This document shows, piece by piece, positions 37,236-49,458 of a stretch of DNA of 64,000 bases (the first letter of the stretch is position 1; every line of letters starts with the position of its first letter). The notes under the pieces were generated by a model. The model was not told the DNA's origin. It did not search any database and was given only the letters and a program-made list of their open reading frames with translations. The position numbers and the translations under genes are program-made. Source of the stretch: Demequina sp. NBRC 110052 (lineage in GTDB: Bacteria; Actinomycetota; Actinomycetes; Actinomycetales; Demequinaceae); NCBI RefSeq assembly GCF_002090075.1, contig NZ_BBRI01000002.1, positions 496,001-560,000 of the forward strand. Direction: 5' to 3'.

Positions 37236-39805
37236 GAGCGAACCTCCAGGGTGGCGGGGGCGATGAGCACGGAGCCGTCGGAGCGCTCTGACGCGGTGGC
37301 GGGGCGGCGCTGGCCGCGCTGCTCCACGTAGGCGAGAGTCGGGTCGGGTTGCTCGGGCGCGTTGACGAAGGCCGTGAACTGCTTGAGGCGCTCCGGGTCG
37401 TTCAGCACGGCAGCCCACTCGTCCTCATAGGAGTTGATGTGGCGGGCCATGTGCGCGTCGAGGTCCGCGCAGATTCCGAGAGAGTCATCGACGATGACGG
37501 ACCTGATCGCGTCGAGGCCTCCCTCGTAGTCCTCCTGCCACGGCGCGGTCCGCTGCAGGCGGTCAGCCGTGCGGACATAGAGCATGAGGTAGCGGTCGAT
37601 CACCTTGAACAGCGTCGCGTCGTCCACGTCCTCGACGAGCAGTTGCGCGTGCTTGGGGGTGAACCCGCCGTTGCCGCCCACGTACACGTTCCACCCCTTG
37701 TCGGTGGCGATGACGCCCACGTCCTTGCCGCGCGCCTCGGCGCACTCGCGGGCGCATCCGGAGACGCCGAGCTTGAATTTGTGGGGGCTGCGCAGGCCGC
37801 GGTAGCGCAGCTCGAGGGCGATGGCCATCCCCACCGAGTCCTGGACGCCGTAGCGGCACCAGTCGGAGCCGACGCAGGACTTCACGGTGCGCAGGCTCTT
37901 GCCGTACGCGTGACCCGACTCCATGCCTGCGTCGACGAGCCGCTTCCAGATGGACGGCAGCTGTTCGAGGCGAGCACCGAACATGTCGATCCGCTGGCCT
38001 CCCGTGATCTTCGTGTACAGCCCGTAGTCCTGCGCGATCTGGCCGATGAGGATGAGGTGCTCGGGCAGGATCTCGCCGCCGGGCACGCGCGGCACCACCG
38101 AGTAGGTGCCGTCCTTCTGCATGTTGGCCATCACGCGGTCGTTGGTGTCCTGAAGCGCCGCACGGTCAGCGGCGAGCACATGCTCGTTGTAGAGCGTCGC
38201 GAGGATCGATCCGATCGCGGGCTTGCACAGGTCGCAGCCGCGGCCGGTGCCGAACCGCTCGATGATCTCGGAGAACGTGCGCAGCTCGCTCACTTGGACG
38301 GCGCTGAACAGCTGCGCACGTGACATCGCGAAGTGCTCGCACAGTGCGTTCGAGACCTCAATGCCCGCCTTCTCCAGTTCGGTGCCCATGATCTTCTTCA
38401 CCAGCGGCAGGCACGAGCCGCACGACGTGCCGGCCTTGGTGCAGGCCTTGACCCCTGCGAGGTCCGTGCAGCCGTGCTCGGTGACGGCGCCACGGATGGC
38501 GCCGGCGCTGACGTTGTTGCACGAGCACACGCCCGCCTCGTCTGGCAGCTCGACGTTGGGTCGCTCAATCGCGCCTTCTGGCAGGAGCCAGCCAGCGGGG
38601 TCTCCCCCGACCTCGGATCCGACGAGGGGCCGCAGGCTCGCGTAGGCCGAGGCGTCTCCGACGAGGATCCCGCCCAGCAGGGTGCGCGCGTCGTCGGACA
38701 CCACGAGCTTCTTGTACACGCCCGCCACCGGGTCGGCGTAGGTGAGCTCGAGCGCGCCTGGCGTGGTCGCGAACGCGTCGCCGAACGACGCGACGTCCAC
38801 GCCAAGAAGCTTGAGCTTCGCGGCGGTGTCGGCACCCGGGAACGTCGAGACGCCGCCGAGCAGGCGATCGACGGCGATCTCCGCCATCGTGTTGCCTGGC
38901 GCGATGAGCCCGATGCACGAGCCCTGGATGCACGCGACCTCGCCGATCGCGGAGATCGCTGGGTCCTCAGTGAGGCACGTGTCGTCCACGACGATGCCGC
39001 CGCGCTCGCCCAGGGGCAGACCCATGTCGCGGCCGAGTTCGTCACGCGGCCGCACGCCGGTGGCGAAGACTACGACGTCCACGAGTTGCTCGCCCTGCTC
39101 TGCGAACTTCAGCGACCCCACGTGACCGTGCTTGTCGGCGCGGATCTCCTCGGTGGCGGTGTTGCACCGCACCTTGACGCCCGTGTTCTCGATCAGTCGG
39201 CTGAGCGCCTGGCCGCCTCCCTCGTCCACCTGAAGGTTCATGAGGCGGTCGGCGAACTGCACCACAGTGGACGTCGCGCCGAGCTCCTGGAGCGCCCCAG
39301 CAGCCTCGAGGCCGAGCAGACCGCCGCCGATGACGGCGCCGCGTACGGTGCGGCCCAGGTCTCTGCGCCGCTGCTGCACATATCCACGCAGCGCCGCGAC
39401 ATCGTCGATGGTGCGATACACGAACACGCCCGGCAGGTCCGAGCCCTTCACCGGCGGCGACCACGCGTACGAGCCGGTCGCCATCACCAGGTGGTCGTAC
39501 GGGTACGTCCGACCGTGCGCGTCAGTCACGGTGCGCGCGGCTCGGTCCACCGACACCGCCTTGGCGTCGCGCTCGAGCGTGACCAGGGGGTCCTCCCACA
39601 AGGAGGGGTCGCCGAGTGCGAGCTCCTCCGGCTTGCGGCCCGTGAAGTAGCTGGTAAGGGCGACGCGGTCGTAGGGCGCACGAGGCTCCTCGGCGAGCAC
39701 CGTGACCGCAAAGCGCCCCTCGGTGTCGCGCGCGCGCATCGCCTCGGTGAAGCGGTGCGCGACCATGCCGCCTCCGACGACGACGATCTGCTTTGTCTGA
39801 GCCAT
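37232..39805 (-). CDS. nirB: Nitrite reductase (NADH) large subunit
   Basis: 857 residues. FAD/NAD-binding domains (VVVGGGMVAHRF; GAVIGGGLLGLEAAG) are followed by a BFD-like [2Fe-2S] domain (CSCNNVSAGAIRGAV, near residue 430) and the siroheme/[4Fe-4S] catalytic domain. The four Cys ligands of the latter are in CVGSDWC and GVSGCAREC (about 643-690). It reduces nitrite to ammonium with six electrons from NADH. ATG start; 12 bases separate it from the upstream FAD-protein gene. Confidence 0.97.
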   Translation of the reverse strand: MAQTKQIVVVGGGMVAHRFTEAMRARDTEGRFAVTVLAEEPRAPYDRVALTSYFTGRKPEELALGDPSLWEDPLVTLERDAKAVSVDRAARTVTDAHGRTYPYDHLVMATGSYAWSPPVKGSDLPGVFVYRTIDDVAALRGYVQQRRRDLGRTVRGAVIGGGLLGLEAAGALQELGATSTVVQFADRLMNLQVDEGGGQALSRLIENTGVKVRCNTATEEIRADKHGHVGSLKFAEQGEQLVDVVVFATGVRPRDELGRDMGLPLGERGGIVVDDTCLTEDPAISAIGEVACIQGSCIGLIAPGNTMAEIAVDRLLGGVSTFPGADTAAKLKLLGVDVASFGDAFATTPGALELTYADPVAGVYKKLVVSDDARTLLGGILVGDASAYASLRPLVGSEVGGDPAGWLLPEGAIERPNVELPDEAGVCSCNNVSAGAIRGAVTEHGCTDLAGVKACTKAGTSCGSCLPLVKKIMGTELEKAGIEVSNALCEHFAMSRAQLFSAVQVSELRTFSEIIERFGTGRGCDLCKPAIGSILATLYNEHVLAADRAALQDTNDRVMANMQKDGTYSVVPRVPGGEILPEHLILIGQIAQDYGLYTKITGGQRIDMFGARLEQLPSIWKRLVDAGMESGHAYGKSLRTVKSCVGSDWCRYGVQDSVGMAIALELRYRGLRSPHKFKLGVSGCARECAEARGKDVGVIATDKGWNVYVGGNGGFTPKHAQLLVEDVDDATLFKVIDRYLMLYVRTADRLQRTAPWQEDYEGGLDAIRSVIVDDSLGICADLDAHMARHINSYEDEWAAVLNDPERLKQFTAFVNAPEQPDPTLAYVEQRGQRRPATASERSDGSVLIAPATLEVRS

Positions 39806-39817
39806 GGTGGCGCCTCC

Positions 39818-41313
39818 TCAACCCGCGAGCGCGGGAATCCTGGGTGCGGCTGCGCCGCTGTCGGTGGTGGTCGCGGCGGGCGCGGCGTGCGCCTCGATCA
39901 GCCGCTGGACGTTCGTGCGGCAGTCGCCGCAGCCGGTCGACGCGCGGGTTGCCTGCGCCACGTCGGCGACGTTCGCGCAGCCGTCGCCGATCGCGGCGAC
40001 GATGCGGCCTTTGCTGACGGTGTTGCACTGGCACACTGTCGCGTCGTCGTCGAGGTCCTCCACGTTCTTCGCGGCCGCGGCGGGCGAGGCGCCGGCGAGC
40101 GGGCGCACGATCAGGTGTGCGGGGTCGGCCGGCACAGGGATGGCGCGCGTATACATCGCGGCCAGTTCGGACGCGCACTGCTTGTCACCCACCACGGTCG
40201 CACCCACGAGGAGGCCGTTCGAGACGACCACCTCCACGAAACGCCCGACGCTGGGGTCGGCCAGTCGCACGGCTCGCAGTTCGCGGTCGCCGTGGTCGAA
40301 CTTGCCAGAGAGCCCCATGGTCACCACGTCGAGTCCCGAGGCCTTGACCCTGACCACGTCGGTGAGTCCCGCCTTCGCCTGATCGATCGCGGCGGTCTCG
40401 CCGTCGCACCAGGCGTCCACGAGGCGGCGCGCCTGGTCCCAGCCCTGCGCGACGAGCCCGGTGCCGCCCTCGGGCGGCTGGGCGCAGTCGCCGATCGCGA
40501 ACACGCGCGGATCGGCGGGGCTGGCGAGCTGTGCGTCCACCACGATGCCTCGCTCGCATGGCAGGCCCGCGCGGCGCGCGAGGGCGGTCTCGGGGATGGT
40601 TCCCGCGCACATCACGAGCATGTCCGTGAGCGCTTCGCCGCCGTCGGTGAGGCGCACGCCCGTGAGCGTGCCCCGGCGCTCCAGGGCTCCGGCCACCGAG
40701 GCGCCCGTCACCACCTTCACGCCGAGCTGGTGCAGCGCACCGGTGGCGATCCCGGCGGCGGCGTCGCCGAGCTGACGCTCCATCACGCGTCCCGCATGGT
40801 GCACGAGCGTGACCGCGACGCCGCGTGCGGCGAGTCCCGTGGCCACCTCGATGCCGAGCACTCCCGCACCCAGCACCACGGCGCGTCGCGCCTTGGGCAG
40901 CCGCGCCAGCACCCCCTGCGCGTCGGCGAGATCCTTGAGGACGCTGACGCCTGGCACGAGCCCACGGTCGGTCGCGATGCCCTGGATGTCGGGGATCCGC
41001 GCCGCGGAGCCGGTCGCGATGACCAGGCGGTCGTACTCGTGGACGTCGCCGCGTGAGTCGGTCACGGTGCGGGCCGCGCGGTTCACGTGGACGGCGTGCA
41101 CGCCGTCCAGCACGGAGGCGCGCGCGGGGTCGACGGCGCTCATGGCGAGCATCGACGCATCCGTCTTGCCCGCGACCACTGCGGACAGCAGCACCCTGTT
41201 GTAGGGGCCCTCCGGTTCCTTGCCGAGGATGGTGACCCGTGCGTCGGGCATGCGGGCGACCAGGTCCTCCACGAAGCGTGAACCGACCATCCCGTGGCCG
41301 ATGACGACGACGT

Positions 41314-41317
<4 letters not shown>
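39818..41317 (-). CDS. FAD/[2Fe-2S] electron-transfer subunit for nitrate reductase
   Basis: 499 residues, resembling the N-terminal half of NirB. Two nucleotide-binding motifs (VVVIGHGMVGSRF, VVLGAGVLGIEVA) are followed by a C-terminal BFD [2Fe-2S] domain (CQCNTVSKGRI and CGDC, about 430-485). It probably passes electrons from NAD(P)H to NasA, as NasB/NasC-type subunits do, since NasA here lacks its own BFD domain. Its ATG overlaps the nasA stop (ATGA), fixing it in the operon. Function inferred from domains and location. Confidence 0.85.
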
Positions 41318-43434
<2,117 letters not shown>

Positions 43435-43435
43435 C

Positions 43436-44833
43436 TCAGACGTTCGCCATCGGAGCGCCCTTGCGCAGGTAGAACACCCACGTGAGCGCGGCCATGAGCA
43501 GGAACACGCCCACGTAGATCTGCAGCGCCGGCACGATCGAGCCTTCGAACGTCTCGCGCGACCACTTGTAGACAAATGGGATCGCGAATCCGCCGAACGC
43601 GCCGACCGAGCTGATGATGCCGACCGCGCCCGCGCTCTGACGCTTGAAGTCGAGCACCGACTCCTCGGAGCCGTCGCCGTGCCGGTCGCGGAGGCGGTTG
43701 AAGATCGACGGGATCATCCTGTACGTCGAGCCGTTGCCGATGCCGGTGAGGGCGAACAGCGCCATGAAGCTCGCGAAGAACAGCGCGAGGTTCTCCTGTT
43801 GGACGCCGAGGACGGCGGCGTAGCCCGCGGCGGCCATCGCCACGAACGACGCAACAGTGATGATCGAGCCGCCGAAGCGGTCAGCGAGACGCCCACCATA
43901 CGGACGGGCGAGCGAGCCGACCAGCGCGCCGAGGAAGCCCCACCCGAGCGCGATGTCGGCACGATCGAAGACCACCGTGAGAAGCGTCGGGAACGCGGCG
44001 GAGTAGCCGATGAACGAGCCGAACGTGCCGATGTAGAGGAACGCCATGAGCCAGGTGTGGCCGTGCCGCAGCGACCGTGCGGTCGGCTTCGGGTCCGCCT
44101 TCGCCTCGCGCAGGTTGTCCATGAAGAGAAACGCCAGCACTGCGGCGACGAGCGCGAGCGGAACATACACGAGGCCTGCGGCCGCCAGCCCGATGCCGCC
44201 CAGGCCGATCACGAGCGGCACGAGCTTCTGGGCGACCGCCACACCGATGTTGCCGCCGGCCGCGTTCAGTCCGAGGGCCCAGCCCTTGGACTTGTCGGGA
44301 TAGAAGAACGTGATGTTCGACATGGAGGAGGCGAAGTTTCCGCCTCCGAAGCCTGCCGTCGCCGCGATCGCGATCAGCACCCCGAACGGGGTCTCGGGAC
44401 GGCCGACGACCCAGGCCAGACCGAGCGTCGGGATCAGCAAGAGGAGCGCTGAGATCACCGTCCAGTTGCGCCCGCCGAAGATCGGCACTGCGAACGTGTA
44501 CGGGATGCGCAGGAAGGCACCCACGCCCGACGCCACGGCGAGCAGGGTGAGCCCCTGCGAGGGAGTGAGCGCCCACCCGTTCGCGCCCGCCGAGACGAGC
44601 GCGCCCGAGTCGTCGAACGTGCCGTACATCTTCACGACCACGATCGACCACAGCAGCCACACCGAGAATCCGATGTGCTCGGCGACGATCGAGAAGACGA
44701 GGTTCCTGAACGCGATGGCCTTGCCTCGCGTCTCCCAGAAGAGTTCGTTCTCGGGCGTCCACCGTTCGATCCAGCGGCCCTTGCCTACGATTCCCGGCTC
44801 GATCTCGACGCCGGCGCGATCCTGCACTGTCAT
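43436..44833 (-). CDS. narK: Nitrate/nitrite transporter, NarK family
   Basis: 465-residue MFS protein with about 12 membrane helices. Both nitrate signatures are present: GFGGGNFASSMSNITFF and GLNAAGGNIGVAVAQ around residues 150-200, and FALTGIGNGSTYRMIP in the second half. The start is MTVQDRAGVE, with GGGGAGGGG three bases upstream. First gene of the eight-gene nitrate operon; the leader holds hairpins and a possible regulator site. Confidence 0.95.
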   Translation of the reverse strand: MTVQDRAGVEIEPGIVGKGRWIERWTPENELFWETRGKAIAFRNLVFSIVAEHIGFSVWLLWSIVVVKMYGTFDDSGALVSAGANGWALTPSQGLTLLAVASGVGAFLRIPYTFAVPIFGGRNWTVISALLLLIPTLGLAWVVGRPETPFGVLIAIAATAGFGGGNFASSMSNITFFYPDKSKGWALGLNAAGGNIGVAVAQKLVPLVIGLGGIGLAAAGLVYVPLALVAAVLAFLFMDNLREAKADPKPTARSLRHGHTWLMAFLYIGTFGSFIGYSAAFPTLLTVVFDRADIALGWGFLGALVGSLARPYGGRLADRFGGSIITVASFVAMAAAGYAAVLGVQQENLALFFASFMALFALTGIGNGSTYRMIPSIFNRLRDRHGDGSEESVLDFKRQSAGAVGIISSVGAFGGFAIPFVYKWSRETFEGSIVPALQIYVGVFLLMAALTWVFYLRKGAPMANV

Positions 44834-44849
44834 GGCCCCTCCCCAGGGT

Positions 44850-44936
44850 GCGCTCCCGACGGCGCGGAGCGCGCCGCCTCGGACAGCTGTCACGCTACGG
44901 AGGAGATGTTTCGCCCGCCTGCGCGCTATGTGAAAC
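44850..44936 (-). promoter_or_regulatory. narK leader: hairpin and GTTTC/GAAAC dyad
   Basis: The leader contains a 7-base-arm hairpin (GCGCTCC 44850-44856, GGAGCGC 44866-44872) just above the ribosome-binding site, and, further upstream, GTTTC and GAAAC 5-mers facing each other (44908-44912, 44932-44936). GlnR sites contain GAAAC half-elements and NnaR controls such operons, so this is a candidate site. Spacing does not match a full GlnR box, so the assignment is weak. Confidence 0.35.
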
Positions 44937-44947
44937 GTGCGCGAACT

Positions 44948-44988
44948 CTTCCTCACCTCACAGAGGGGGCCGCTGTGAGGTGAGGAAG
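44948..44988. terminator. Perfect 16-base inverted repeat between hem and nitrate operons
   Basis: Left arm CTTCCTCACCTCACAG (44948-44963), a 9-base loop, and an exact complementary right arm (44973-44988). It lies 114 bases past the cobA (hem copy) stop and about 115 bases before the narK start, both genes on the minus strand. It is most simply the terminator of the hem operon. No T run follows on the minus strand, so an operator or RNA-stabilising role is also possible. Confidence 0.65.
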
Positions 44989-45102
44989 CCCACGACGGAC
45001 CCGCCGCTCGACAGTGCGAACCAGAATGCGCGGCTCACGCGGCATGTCGACCCCATTGCCCGTGTGATCGCGGGGTGTCGCAGTCGAGATTGGTTCGGAC
45101 TG

Positions 45103-46332
45103 TCAGGAGGGAGGGGGCGCGGGAGTGGCGGCCAGCGCCGAGGCGAGCAGGTCGACCGCAGCCACCTGACCGAACACGAGAATCGCGGGAGGTACGATCC
45201 CCGACTTCGCCGCCACGTCGAGCACGTCGTCGAGCCTCGCACGCGTGATGCGCTCTCGCGGCGTGGTCGCCGACTCGATGATCGCGACGGGCGTCTCACC
45301 CGCCGCGCCCTCCTCGAGGGCCGCCTCCACGAACTGCGGCAGCGCCGTGACTCCCATGAGGACGATGAGAGTCGCACCGGAACGCAGCGCGGCGCGAGCG
45401 GTCTCGTCGGGTCCCGCATGACCCGAGGTGATGACGACCGACGTCGCGATGCCACGCTGCGTGGGCGGGATGCCTGCGAGCGAGGGCCCTGCGAGCGCCG
45501 ACGTGATGCCAGGCACGACCTCGACGGGCACGCCTGCCGCCAGGCACGCGTGCACCTCCTCGCCACCGCGGCCGAAGATGAACGGGTCGCCCCCCTTGAG
45601 ACGCACCACCGTGAGGCCCTGTGCCGCACGGTCGACCAGGATCGCGTTGATCTCGTGCTGGGGCACTGGGTGGTTGTCAGGGGACTTGCCCACGTTGATG
45701 ACCTCGACGTGCTCAGCGAGGGCCGCGAGCAGTCCCGTGGCCCCGAGGCGATCGGTGACCACCACGTCGGCCTCCGAGAGCAGTCGCGCGCCACGGACGG
45801 TGATGAGGTCGACCGCACCGGGGCCCGAGCCCACGAGGATGACGCGACCGCCACGCCTGCGCACACGCCGCAGATCCACCTGCCCCGCGTCGAGGAGCGC
45901 GGCGAGGCCGTCGCGGACGCGAGCGACGCGCGCGGGGTCGGGCGCACCCTCGGACACGACGCCGACGCTCAGGTCGCCATGCCGCGACACAGCCGCGACG
46001 CGTGCGGCGGTGGCGAGCCCGTCCGAGGCGTTGACGCACCAGACGCGCCGCTCGGCCGCCCACGCGGCGATCTGCATGTTGATGTCGGCGTCGTCGGTCG
46101 CCGCGATCGCGAGCCACACGTCGTCGAGGTCCGACGCTGCGGCCGGGCGCCGCTCCCACCGCACGTCCCCGTGGGAGGCCAGCCTGGCGACGTCCTCCCC
46201 CGCTTCCGGCGCGACCACGAGCACGTCGGCGCCTGCGTCGAGGAGCGAGCGCACGCGACGCGCCGCGACGGTGCCCGCGCCGGCGACGAGAGCGCGCCTG
46301 CCGACGACGTCGAGCGACAGCAGCAGGCTCAC
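45103..46332 (-). CDS. cobA: CysG/CobA fusion: precorrin-2 dehydrogenase and SUMT (hem operon copy)
   Basis: 409 residues, same architecture as the copy at 35.6-36.8 kb: an NAD-binding N-terminal domain (ALVAGAGTVAARR) then the SUMT domain (VGSGPGAVDLITVRG, VVRLKGGDPFIFGRGGEE, GIPPTQRGI). The GTG overlaps the hemL stop (GTGA), so it is the last gene of hemCDBL-cobA. This copy draws uroporphyrinogen III from the general tetrapyrrole pool; the other may be made only during nitrate growth (inference). Confidence 0.93.
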   Translation of the reverse strand: MSLLLSLDVVGRRALVAGAGTVAARRVRSLLDAGADVLVVAPEAGEDVARLASHGDVRWERRPAAASDLDDVWLAIAATDDADINMQIAAWAAERRVWCVNASDGLATAARVAAVSRHGDLSVGVVSEGAPDPARVARVRDGLAALLDAGQVDLRRVRRRGGRVILVGSGPGAVDLITVRGARLLSEADVVVTDRLGATGLLAALAEHVEVINVGKSPDNHPVPQHEINAILVDRAAQGLTVVRLKGGDPFIFGRGGEEVHACLAAGVPVEVVPGITSALAGPSLAGIPPTQRGIATSVVITSGHAGPDETARAALRSGATLIVLMGVTALPQFVEAALEEGAAGETPVAIIESATTPRERITRARLDDVLDVAAKSGIVPPAILVFGQVAAVDLLASALAATPAPPPS

Positions 46333-47705
46333 GGGCCCGTGGCCTCGCGCCCGCCCCACGCTCCGACGGCGGCGACGATGCGTCGCACGTGGTCGTCGTC
46401 GAACGCGAGCGAGACGAACCACGCCTCGTAGGCACTCGGCGGCAGCGCGACTCCTTGACCCCTCAGGAAGTGGAACAGGTCGGAGTACGCCAGCGCGTCC
46501 TGCTCGGCGACCTCGTCGAACGTGGTCGGAGGCTCCTCGAGCCCCAGGAAGAACGAGAACAGCGTGCCGGCCTGGCCCACCGCATGGGCGATGCCAGCCC
46601 CGCGCAGCTCGGCGCTGACTCCCGTGCGCAGTGCGTCCGCGGTCCGCTGGAGGGTCGCGTACGCGCCGTCGTCGAGCAGGCGCATGGTCGCCAGCCCTGC
46701 GGCGACGGCCACGGGGTTTCCGGAGAGCGTGCCGGCCTGATACACGGTGCCGACGGGAGCGAGCATGTCCATGAGGTCGGCGCGGCCCGCGACGGCCGCG
46801 ACCGGCAGCCCGCCGCCGATGACCTTGCCGAAGGTCACCAGGTCTGGCTCCCACGGCTCGCGCCCGGCGGCGATCTCAGCGTCGCGCTCGAGGCCCCACC
46901 CGCCTGCGGGGCCTGCCCGGAAGCCGGAGAGCACCTCGTCCACGATGAACACGGCGCCCTCGTTGCGGCACAGCTGCGAGGCGAGCCGGTGGAATCCTTC
47001 GGGGGGTGCGACGACGCCCATGTTCGCCGGCACCGCCTCGGTGATCACGGCCGCGATGCGCGAGCCGTGCTCCGCGAACGCATCCGTGAGCGCGTCGGCG
47101 TCGCCGTACGGCAGCACGAGCGTGTCCGCCGCGACGGCCGCCGTCACGCCTGCGGAATCGGGCACGCCGGCAGTCGCGAGGCCCGAGCCGGCTGCGACCA
47201 GCAGTCCGTCCGAGTGACCGTGGTACAACCCTGCGAACTTGACGATGAGGTCGCGTCCGGTCGCGGCGCGCGCGAGGCGCAGCGCGGTCATCGTCGCCTC
47301 GGTGCCGGTCGACACGAGGCGCACCTTCTGCGCGGGCGCGTAGCGGTCGCGGATCAGCTCCGCGAGCTCCACCTCGGACTCGGTGGTCGCGCCGAAGCTC
47401 AGTCCCCGCGACGCCGCGCCGCGCACGGCGGCGACGACCTCAGGATGCGCGTGGCCCACGATGCCCGCGCCCCACGAGCCGACGAGGTCGAGGTACTCCT
47501 TGCCGCTGGCGTCGGTGAGGGTCGCACCGCTCGCCGAAACGATCGGCAATGGCGTGCCGCCCACTCCATTCCACGCGCGCACGGGGCTGTTGACTCCGCC
47601 CGGGAGGATGTCGTTGGCACGTTCGATCCATGCCTGCTCGCCGCGCGCGGATCGGAATCCGAACTGCTGCATGCGGGTCTTGAGCCTGCTCGACTTCGGC
47701 TTCAT
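46329..47705 (-). CDS. hemL: Glutamate-1-semialdehyde 2,1-aminomutase
   Basis: 458-residue PLP enzyme. It has [10 protein letters not shown] near the N-terminus, [12 protein letters not shown] for the PLP-binding Asp, and the Schiff-base Lys at about residue 294 in [11 protein letters not shown]. It makes 5-aminolevulinate from glutamate semialdehyde, so this organism uses the C5 route; the HemA reductase that feeds it is outside the window. The ATG overlaps the hemB TGA, and its stop overlaps cobA. Confidence 0.96.
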   Translation of the reverse strand: MKPKSSRLKTRMQQFGFRSARGEQAWIERANDILPGGVNSPVRAWNGVGGTPLPIVSASGATLTDASGKEYLDLVGSWGAGIVGHAHPEVVAAVRGAASRGLSFGATTESEVELAELIRDRYAPAQKVRLVSTGTEATMTALRLARAATGRDLIVKFAGLYHGHSDGLLVAAGSGLATAGVPDSAGVTAAVAADTLVLPYGDADALTDAFAEHGSRIAAVITEAVPANMGVVAPPEGFHRLASQLCRNEGAVFIVDEVLSGFRAGPAGGWGLERDAEIAAGREPWEPDLVTFGKVIGGGLPVAAVAGRADLMDMLAPVGTVYQAGTLSGNPVAVAAGLATMRLLDDGAYATLQRTADALRTGVSAELRGAGIAHAVGQAGTLFSFFLGLEEPPTTFDEVAEQDALAYSDLFHFLRGQGVALPPSAYEAWFVSLAFDDDHVRRIVAAVGAWGGREATGP

Positions 47706-48682
47706 GCGTCCTCCTCCAGCCAGGCGGCGAGCTCGTGCGCCGCGTAGGTCACCACGATGTCGGCTCCCGCGCGCACGATCGACGTGAGCGCCTCGGTGTG
47801 CGCGGCGCGGCGGTCGATCCAACCGCGCGCCGCCGCCGCCTCGATCTGCGCGTATTCCCCTGACACGTGATACGCGGCCACCGGCACGGACGACTGCGCC
47901 GCCACGTCCGCCAGTACGTCGAGGTACGGCAGCGCTGGCTTCACCATGACGAAGTCCGCTCCCTCTGCCTCGTCGAGCGCAGCCTCCACCGAGCCTTCGC
48001 GGCGGTTCGCGGGGTCCATCTGGTATGTGCGGCGATCGCCCTCGAGAGTGCTCTCGACGGCGTCGCGGAACGGACCGTAGAACGCGGACGCGAACTTGGC
48101 GGCGTACGCGAGCAGCGAGACGTCGGTGAAGCCGTCGGCATCGAGCGCGTCGCGCACGACCGCGACCTGGCCGTCCATCATCCCGCTGAGGCCGAGCACG
48201 TGCGCGCCCGCACGCGCCTGCGCGACAGCCATCCGGGCGTACACGGCGAGAGTCGCGTCGTTATCGACCGAGCCGTCCGCGGCCAGCACGCCGCAATGCC
48301 CGTGGTCCGTGAACTCGTCCAGGCAGAGATCGGCCATGACGACGAGGCGCTCCCCCGCGGCCGCGACCGCCTCGCGGATGGCGGCGTTGAGGATGCCGTC
48401 AGCGTCACATGCGGCAGTGCCCTCGGGGTCGCGAGTCGCGGGGATGGCGAAGAGCATGACCCCGCCGAGGCCCGCGTCGGCAGCGTCCGCGACGACGGAC
48501 CCGATGTGGCTGAGCGGATACTGCTTCACGCCAGGAAGCGAAGGGATCTCGCGCGCCTCCTCGAGACCCTCGCGGACGAAGAGCGGCAGCACGAGCTGCG
48601 CGCGCTGAGGCCGCACCTCGCGTACGAGCCTCCGCATGGGCGCTGAGACGCGGAGCCTCCGCGGTCGGCGGATCAGGGTCAT
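47702..48682 (-). CDS. hemB: Porphobilinogen synthase
   Basis: 326 residues. The two active-site Lys are in [12 protein letters not shown] and [12 protein letters not shown]. The metal region reads [15 protein letters not shown]120 and C130 are kept, and D122 replaces the middle Cys of the three-Cys zinc site, so the metal site is of a mixed type. It condenses two 5-aminolevulinates. The ATG overlaps the hemD stop (ATGA). Confidence 0.96.
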   Translation of the reverse strand: MTLIRRPRRLRVSAPMRRLVREVRPQRAQLVLPLFVREGLEEAREIPSLPGVKQYPLSHIGSVVADAADAGLGGVMLFAIPATRDPEGTAACDADGILNAAIREAVAAAGERLVVMADLCLDEFTDHGHCGVLAADGSVDNDATLAVYARMAVAQARAGAHVLGLSGMMDGQVAVVRDALDADGFTDVSLLAYAAKFASAFYGPFRDAVESTLEGDRRTYQMDPANRREGSVEAALDEAEGADFVMVKPALPYLDVLADVAAQSSVPVAAYHVSGEYAQIEAAAARGWIDRRAAHTEALTSIVRAGADIVVTYAAHELAAWLEEDA

Positions 48683-49458
48683 GCCTCTCCCTTCGCGGCC
48701 AGCGCGTCCGCCAGGGCGGCCGCGATCCCGTCGTAGCTGGGCGTCGCGGAGACGACATCCACCACGAGCCCCGCGGCCCGCGCTGCTGCGGCGGTCGTCT
48801 CTCCGATCGCCACCATCATCGTGCCTGCGGGCGGCATGTCGCATTGCGAGGCGAACCTCTCCGCCACGGACCCCGACGTCAGCAGGACGGCATCGAGCTC
48901 GCCCGCGCGCGCCGCGGCGACCGTCGCCGCCCCCGCGCCGGGGCCGTCCACCGTGCGATACGCCTCGACCGCTGTGACGTCCCAGCCTCGGCGCGCAATC
49001 CCCCGCTCGAGCGTCGGCGCGGCAAGGTTCCCCCGGGGAACCAGGACACGCCCCGAGCCGTGCGGGAAGTCGGCGACGATGCCTGCCGCGGCCTGGCGTC
49101 CGGACGGCACGAGGGCGACCTCGAGGCCCACCTCGGCGCACACGGCGCGGGTCGCCTCGCCCACGGTCGCGACCTGTGCACGCGGTAGGGGTTCGGACAG
49201 CGAACGCCCCGCTGCGGCGGCGAGTCGCGCCATCGCGAGGACGGCGTTGCGGCTGGTCACGGCGAGCCAGTCGAAGCCGCCCGTGCACCATGCCGCGACG
49301 GCCTCACGCAGGGGCGCTTCGTCTTCCGGCGGTGCGATCGCGATGAACTCGGCCTCGTCGACGCGGGCGCCCGCGTCCGCCAGGCGCACCGCGAGCTGTC
49401 GACGCTCCGGGGTGACGGGGACGAGCACGCGCACGCCCTCGAACGGGCGCGCGCTCAC
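48679..49458 (-). CDS. hemD: Uroporphyrinogen-III synthase
   Basis: 259 residues with the two-lobe HemD fold ([56 protein letters not shown]). It closes hydroxymethylbilane with inversion of ring D. The winged-helix domain found in NnaR is absent, so this is the dedicated enzyme. The GTG overlaps the hemC stop (GTGA). Confidence 0.9.
   Translation of the reverse strand: MSARPFEGVRVLVPVTPERRQLAVRLADAGARVDEAEFIAIAPPEDEAPLREAVAAWCTGGFDWLAVTSRNAVLAMARLAAAAGRSLSEPLPRAQVATVGEATRAVCAEVGLEVALVPSGRQAAAGIVADFPHGSGRVLVPRGNLAAPTLERGIARRGWDVTAVEAYRTVDGPGAGAATVAAARAGELDAVLLTSGSVAERFASQCDMPPAGTMMVAIGETTAAAARAAGLVVDVVSATPSYDGIAAALADALAAKGEA

Noticed and set aside
38333..41056. 907-codon open frame on the plus strand opposite nirB and its neighbour
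   Set aside because: It is antisense to two well-supported genes; its product is Arg/His/Ala-rich with no family pattern, as expected from GC-rich third positions.
44889..44936. A full GlnR box before narK
   Set aside because: GTCAC, GTTTC and GAAAC elements occur but spacings are 14 and 19 bases, not the 6-base spacing of GlnR sites.
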